A DNA stretch of 64,000 nt from Pyrrhosoma nymphula (lineage: Eukaryota; Arthropoda; Insecta; Odonata; Coenagrionidae): the NCBI GenBank assembly GCA_963573305.1, contig OY754329.1, positions 15,777,200 to 15,841,199 of the forward strand. The letters run 5' to 3'. The first letter of the stretch is position 1, and each line of letters opens with the position of its first letter. A program made the position numbers and the translations under genes. Shown one piece after another: positions 59,035-64,000 of the stretch. Under the pieces are notes generated by a model. That model ran no database searches, was not told the origin of the DNA, and worked only from the letters and a program-made list of their open reading frames with translations.

Positions 59035-59556
59035 CTGAAAGAAAAAATAAGTTCACAGATTATAAAGGCAAATGATCCCAGTGTTGGCAACACATTCCAA
59101 AAATATATGAAAGGATGAAAAAGTATTAATTCTGAAGGATTCTACCATGGTAAAACTAATTACATATTAGAGATCCATGAAAGTGGTTCAAGTTGTGTAT
59201 AATATTACAGAATGAGCAAGAAAAGGTGCTAATAGAAGGTAGCCAGTAGATGCAACAAAATCGTTTAGTATTGATTACAGCTGTTGCCAATCGCAATCGG
59301 TCAAGAAAGGCAGTGAAAGAAGCACGCATAACTAAACACAATCAGAAACAACGAAACTTGAACTGGGGGAGTGTCAAAATGATTTTCTTTGCATTGAAGT
59401 AATGTTGAGCACCGAATATACAATGACCCATCCACTAATAAGTAGCACCCCCTCTCCTTCTATCCTTTCTGTTCCTTCCCCCCCTGCGCCAACTGCTGGC
59501 ACTTCCATTCCCAGCCAGCGGCTGTGTTTAAGTCTCCAAAATTGCTACATTAGGTA
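59035..59556. other. Intron upstream of exon A, nothing recognised
   Basis: No W-x-x-W exon in this stretch on the minus strand. Confidence 0.45.
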
Positions 59557-60467
59557 GGCCTGTTTCACATGGACATGGACCATCCACGGTAGGTGCGCGG
59601 AACGTCTCATACTTTCACATCGGTACGGACAAAATATGTCCACGTGTCCACGTAGGATGCAATCCCAGTTGTGTTCAGGTTGACAAGCTGGAAGGATGTC
59701 ATGCAACCTAGAGTAATTAAAGGAATTGGTATATACCATGCTATAAAAGAATGGAAGAAAAATGCTCGCCAAACATGGTTTTGGGTGCACCCTATAGTGG
59801 CACAGAGATCTTTTTGTTAGACAGAGAGATAGACAGTGTCTATTTCACCATCCATAGCGCAACTCGCAGTGGCCTTTCACCGAGATCTCACAACAAACTA
59901 CAACCTGCTTCGTCCGCACAAGCCGTCCACGTTCATGTGTATGCATCAACCTGTCTTTGTAGCCCGTACGCATGCGGATGGACTGCAGCGCGGAGGGGCC
60001 ACGTGGATGGCTCTGCCGCATGCGGACGGTCCACGTTCATGTGAAGCCTCCATTACTGCCAATGGAACTTACTATCGGCACAAAAAGGTAGAACGCTGAA
60101 CTTAAAGCATTCATATGAAATTCCACCAGAGCTCCATAGAGTCGTGCAATATATTGTTTTGCTCTATGCTAATTTGGCTACAAAATGAATTCATTTAAAA
60201 GTGTTTAAATGTAAATGTTCAGCTTCTACGGTCGAAAAAATGAAGAAAAACACGCGAAAAACTAGGAGAAAGGAGGTGAAACGGTTGTCTTCTTCATCTC
60301 GTCACGGCCAAAATATTTGATTGGTGCACTTTATTGTTTTTTATGAAGAGAACGATATCTCCACATTAAAAATATTCTTTTAAAATTAAACCACTTTAGA
60401 TTAGTAATTTAATTTTTAGTAGTTCGCCTGGGGAGAGTGGATCGTCCGCATCCATGTAAAACGGGCC
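59557..60467. mobile_element. TIR element of unknown superfamily
   Basis: The left end GGCCTGTTTCACATGGACAT, then ggaccatccac; the right end, inverted, GGCCCGTTTTACATGGATGC, then ggacgatccac. A third, internal end-like copy lies at about 60015-60048 (ggacggtccacgttcatgtg). Variants of 'gtccacgttcatgtg' recur inside. The third copy of the 5364-6164 repeat unit sits at 60072-60395. The GGCC ends could fit PIF/Harbinger, but I see no clear 3-bp duplication. Confidence 0.5.
60072..60395 (+). repeat. Third copy of the ~310-bp repeat found at 5364-6164
   Basis: Runs from actatcggcacaaaaaggta through agctccatagagtcgtgcaa and ggccaaaatatttgattggt to cttttaaaattaaa. Solo here, an inverted pair there. 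Confidence 0.75.
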
Positions 60468-61447
60468 GGTTTTCCTGCAACAAGTTATTCAATGACTCTG
60501 TATACTGCATTACGGTGAGTCACCAGAAACTGCTCAGCATCGACGCATTCCAAGCGCTGGAGCTTATATTTCCACTGTTCCGTGGCAGTGTTATTTTTGT
60601 TAAATTTATCTCAGCGCATCATTGATTCAGAATAGCTAATTCTTCAGGTAATAAAGCACGTCATTCTAGATATTTACGAGAATTTGAGGATTGATAAATG
60701 GGAATGGAAGAGAGAGTCCGCGGTTAATTTAATGGCGAATTCCAGTGGAAACATCACGTCAAGGGGGGAATGGCATCACCGAAGGCGCTGAGATACGTTA
60801 CCGTTCCGGTAAGCGGAGCTCACCACAACCAGTCTTTTCACATATTCACAAAGTAGTGCATCGCAGAAGATTATAAAATTAGTGTGTGAGGTATTGTTTG
60901 TGTGGAACTTGAATTATTAAAATTTGAGTAATTTTTCTTTTGCTAAACCTAAGGAAGGGATGGGGATTACAATATTAGTTCAGTGCACATTATATATTAC
61001 GCGAATGCAATATTTCCATGAAAAAGCAAGTTATGGGCCTTTGGATCATAATGAGATAGCGGGAATGAACTCCAGCAGTGTTAAACAATGAAGGCCTAGG
61101 CTTTTATTGATTTTGACTCGCAACATTTGTGATTTTTTTGATAATTCACGTAAAATAGTCGAGAAAGATGCAATTTTGTTTTATTTACCTATTTTGCGGT
61201 ATTTTGCATTATTTCACATTATTTCACTATATCGCGTATCGCAAATTTCATGGATCTCAACTAATTATCATTTGTACATAGCCAAAAATAAATCCTGTCC
61301 CTTATTTCTAAAAAAAATGAAGTGATGCTGATGACACATTCCTAAGTTGATACAATAAGAGGAAGGAAACAACCCAAATATGTACTCTGCAATATCTTTA
61401 GTGATGAAAAATCAGTTGTGTAGACACACACAGCAAATTTACTGACT
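60468..61447. other. Intron, nothing recognised
   Basis: Mixed composition. No motif before the TTAA at 61448. Confidence 0.45.
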
Positions 61448-61451
61448 TTAA

Positions 61452-63600
61452 CCCATTAACGCCCATACTTTTTTAAATAAACTTTTTATTGAAAATTTGT
61501 TAATTATTTGTTTAGAAGGGTATTTAGAAGCAATATGGATGATTTTTAGAAAAATATCTCTTAACGGTTGCAAATGGTGGACTGTCCTAAAAATAGGACG
61601 CTGGGACTATAAGGTAACATTTCACAAATTCGAAAAATTATATATAAGAACGAATTTGAATGAAAAATATTATTATTACGTTTGTTTTTACATTTGTATG
61701 CAATAACAACTACAAAAACATATTGAAAATGAGAAAAAAGAAACATGAATTTATCATTTCTTGGTGTGATAAGTAGTGAAACAGTTCTTGCACAAAGTTA
61801 CTTCACATTTTTTTACAAAAGGTGAGAGGTTTTGCATTGCAGTTTTCTCCCTGGCATCTCCTTTGTTTGTCTCGTCTTGATACAAGGTGATCTTTTCCAT
61901 CGTATCTAATGTCTGGGATGGATGTTGAAGAGGATGTGTTGGCTGCTCTCCCTTGCTTTGAAGTGTTTCTTTTCAAATAAGCAATGGCGACATTTCTTCT
62001 GAATTCAAGGAGGTCCATGGTAGAATGAGAAACCCTATTGTACACAATCCAGGCATTTACAATTGCCATGTCAAGCATTCTTGTGAATAAACACCAATAC
62101 CACTTTTTACCACGAATGGACACATCGTACTTTCCCACTAACCAATCATGGTGGTCTACTCCACCCATGTACTTGTTGTATGATTTGATGGCATTCGGTT
62201 GTGGAACAGACAACTTCTGCCTTGACGTCCTGCTCCAACGTGATGCATGACTCAGAGGATGAACAGTGTCAAAATTTGTCCCAATAGCGACACAGTTGTT
62301 GTCGTTCCACTTCACGAACAGAACTTCTCCTTCTGAATCAAACGCAGAATCAAAAGTGCCCCTGGGCTCCTTAGACAATTCCTTGGAATCTTTCAAAGGG
62401 CATTTGCACAGGCGGTTCTGCCTCAGTGTACCAGAAGCTCTAAAACCAACATCTCTCAAATGAATAAGCAAATCTCTGCTGGTAAAGAGATTGTCGAAAA
62501 ACACCCAGTGACTTGCCGGCTCTTGGACAGGGTCCAACATATTTAGAACAACGCGGGACCCTAATGCCAAATCATGTCTCTCATTCTGAGCTACTTCCTT
62601 ACCACAGTATAAGTCGAAGTGGAAACAATAGCCACTTGATCCACACAGTGCCCAAAATTTGTATCCAAAACGGATCGGCTTCCCTCTGATAAACTGCTTC
62701 AATCCGTGGTGACCATAATATTTAGCTATCATTTCATCGACTGCAAGGTGTTTGTCAAATATGCCCCATCTTCTGAAATTCTTATTCAGAGCGACTATTA
62801 GAGGGCGCACTTTGAACCCTCTATCGTCTTTATTCTCTTGAACCTTGCTGTTGTCATTGAAGTGCAGCATGCTTTTTAGTTTGAGGTACTTGTTTCTTGG
62901 CATTGCATTTCTTACAATATTGATTCCTAAATCACTATCTTCACTCCAATAGTGCCTTTCACTGGGCACTTTGTGATATCCGGACAGCAAAAGTATTCCA
63001 AAAAATGTTTTGAGTTCATCGATCGACAAAATGAAATTTGTTTCATTTTTTACTTCTGTGGCATACTTTACAGACTCAGAATTTATCATGCTCATTATCG
63101 CGTCATCAAAGAGCATCTCAAATATTTCAAGAGGAGAATTTTCTCCCAGCTCACCTTGCATAGTCTCTGCCATAGATTCTGTGACGTACCTTCTTCTGGC
63201 AATTTTGTGTAGGTCGGGACGACTTTTCTCCAAATTGGTTCGCATTTTGTCAGCGAACGTTTCTTCCCCACACCTCGTGATCTTTTCGCTTGTGGATACT
63301 CCTCGTCATCTTCCGCAGAAGTTGTGATCTGGCTTTCATTCCGCGGTACTATCTGCAGCAATAGTTCACCAGGAACGTCTGCAACCTCAACTTGGTTCAC
63401 TTGGTCTTCTTCAAAAATGTCTTCATCACTGACAACCTCATTCTCCGGTGGCAAGACAACTACACTCACATCTGCTGAATTGTCAATATCCTCTTCAAAA
63501 AGTATTTGTTCTATTTCACTGATAGTAACACCTTTCCGAAACATGACTCCGAATAACAGCAAAAATACGTAGCAGAAAAGTCGAACTTTCTACTCGCACA
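61452..63600 (-). mobile_element. piggyBac element with near-complete transposase
   Basis: At the 3' side, TTAA (61448-61451) is followed by CCCATTAACGCCCATACTTT, a typical piggyBac-like terminus. The minus-strand transposase fills 61754-63544. I found no inverted match or TTAA on the 5' side up to 64000, so the 5' end is missing, very diverged or outside; 63600 is only the end of clear element sequence. A non-LTR tail is found at 63885. Confidence 0.7.
61754..63544 (-). pseudogene. piggyBac transposase (two frameshifts)
   Basis: Start chosen at MFRKGVTISEIEQILFEED (63544), the usual PGBD opening; six codons further upstream are also open. An acidic N-terminus is followed by a Lys/Arg stretch; one shift near 63155-63165 leads into ENSPLEIFEMLFDDAIMSMI. 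The DDD triad is visible in the 61803-63245 frame: D170 (HLAVDEMIAKYYG), D251 (WVFFDNLFTS) and D364 (YNKYMGGVDHHD), spacing 81 and 113. The C-terminal Cys-rich tail reads CQGENCNAKPLTFCKK and then stops. One A fewer in the run of seven at about 61807-61813 would continue into LCKNCFTTYH and end at 61754. About 596 residues, the usual length. Family role: cut-and-paste at TTAA. Recently active, now disabled. Confidence 0.9.
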
Positions 63601-63769
63601 AGGCAGTACTACAAATGAATCCCTAAGAGACTAAATGTCTGTTTTATTCGAAACGCCATCTGCCTTTTCTTCCACGAAAACACAGTCATATTCGCCCACC
63701 CCCTCTACGTCTACGTCATACTCATACTGGTAACACCTGCCTACCACCCCCTCCCTCCTCCGCTTCTCT

Positions 63770-63860
63770 GCCTGGGTATATATATATATATCTGTATGTT
63801 GACAAAACTTTGTATAATTTGACCAAACCTTGTATGTTTTGACCAAACTTTGTACCTGAT
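63770..63860 (+). repeat. Simple and short tandem repeats
   Basis: A (TA)n run at 63776-63792, followed by about three imperfect units of 'ttgaccaaactttgtatgtt' (63797-63855). Confidence 0.7.
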
Positions 63861-63884
63861 GCCGAAAAATTATCCCGGGCAAAA

Positions 63885-63965
63885 CCAACCCTTTCAGTCA
63901 CCTGACCACGCCAAACACCCTAGAGGTGGCTCGCAGGGTAATATGTAGATGTAGATGTAGATGAT
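63885..63965 (+). repeat. Non-LTR 3' tail with GTAGAT microsatellite
   Basis: 'acaccctagaggtggctcgcagggtaatatgtag' is homologous to the tail at 29620-29665, followed by gatgtagatgtagatg. No coding part. Confidence 0.6.
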
Positions 63966-64000
63966 AAGGTTCTGAGAAACGAGGCATGAGTCATCACACA

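Noticed and set aside
59836..60099. Overlapping open frames near 60 kb as a gene
   Set aside because: They cover the repeated terminal motifs of the GGCC-ended element, and the translation is low-information.
1..64000. CRISPR array, phage, operon or defence system
   Set aside because: No spaced direct repeats of CRISPR type, no bacterial gene spacing or ribosome binding sites; spliced genes and eukaryotic transposons throughout.

Overview
The window looks like intronic and exonic DNA of one large insect (or at least arthropod) gene, packed with transposable-element debris. I found no prokaryotic gene organisation. The case for an arthropod is a secreted multidomain clotting-type protein of the hemocytin/hemolectin kind on the minus strand, plus a transposon community typical of large insect genomes: piggyBac, hAT, pogo/Tigger-like, Helitron, Penelope-like, several non-LTR families, Ty3/gypsy, tRNA-SINEs and a 5S-rRNA-derived SINE. 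I cannot name the species.

Host gene. Seventeen minus-strand exons between 59034 and 1207 join with GT-AG splice sites and unbroken codon phase to give about 832 residues. The order is: the C-terminal half of a WxxW module; a complete discoidin (F5/8 type C) domain over four exons; a Thr-rich linker and a chitin-binding peritrophin-A (CBM14) domain; a second WxxW module; an Ala/Thr/Pro linker; a cysteine-rich TIL/VWC-like region and another Thr/Pro linker; a third WxxW module; and a fourth. The gene runs off both edges of the window. The first exon begins in the middle of a WxxW module, and the last ends in phase 1. Introns range from 195 bp to about 14 kb.

Mobile elements. From left to right: a 149-bp-arm palindrome (1875-2230); a 5S-rRNA-derived SINE (from 3926) split by two nested pogo/Tigger-type elements (4070-6384, 6408-10519); a snap-back Penelope-like end with a hammerhead-like core (11125-11314); a tRNA-SINE plus 5S-SINE (13170-13560); a complete hAT element with an 8-bp target duplication and an intron-containing decayed transposase (14405-17555); several 5'-truncated non-LTR elements; hAT MITEs at 25068-25438, 31433-32022 and 34008-34184; a non-LTR element cut precisely at a TTAA site by a 7992-bp piggyBac-type element (35283-43274), which holds remnants of its transposase and its own nested pogo-like element; a Penelope-like GIY-YIG end (49630-50300); a TTAA MITE nested in a hairpin (55766-56053); a Helitron (57912-58776) filling most of a 1.06-kb intron; and a nearly complete piggyBac transposase with two frameshifts (61754-63544).

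How it works together: the only gene that looks functional is the hemocytin-like gene. Its exons stayed intact while its introns took up tens of kilobases of nested insertions. I see no operon, CRISPR array, phage or defence cassette. The most unusual material is the nested-transposon archaeology, the hammerhead-like RNA motifs and the 5S-derived SINE.
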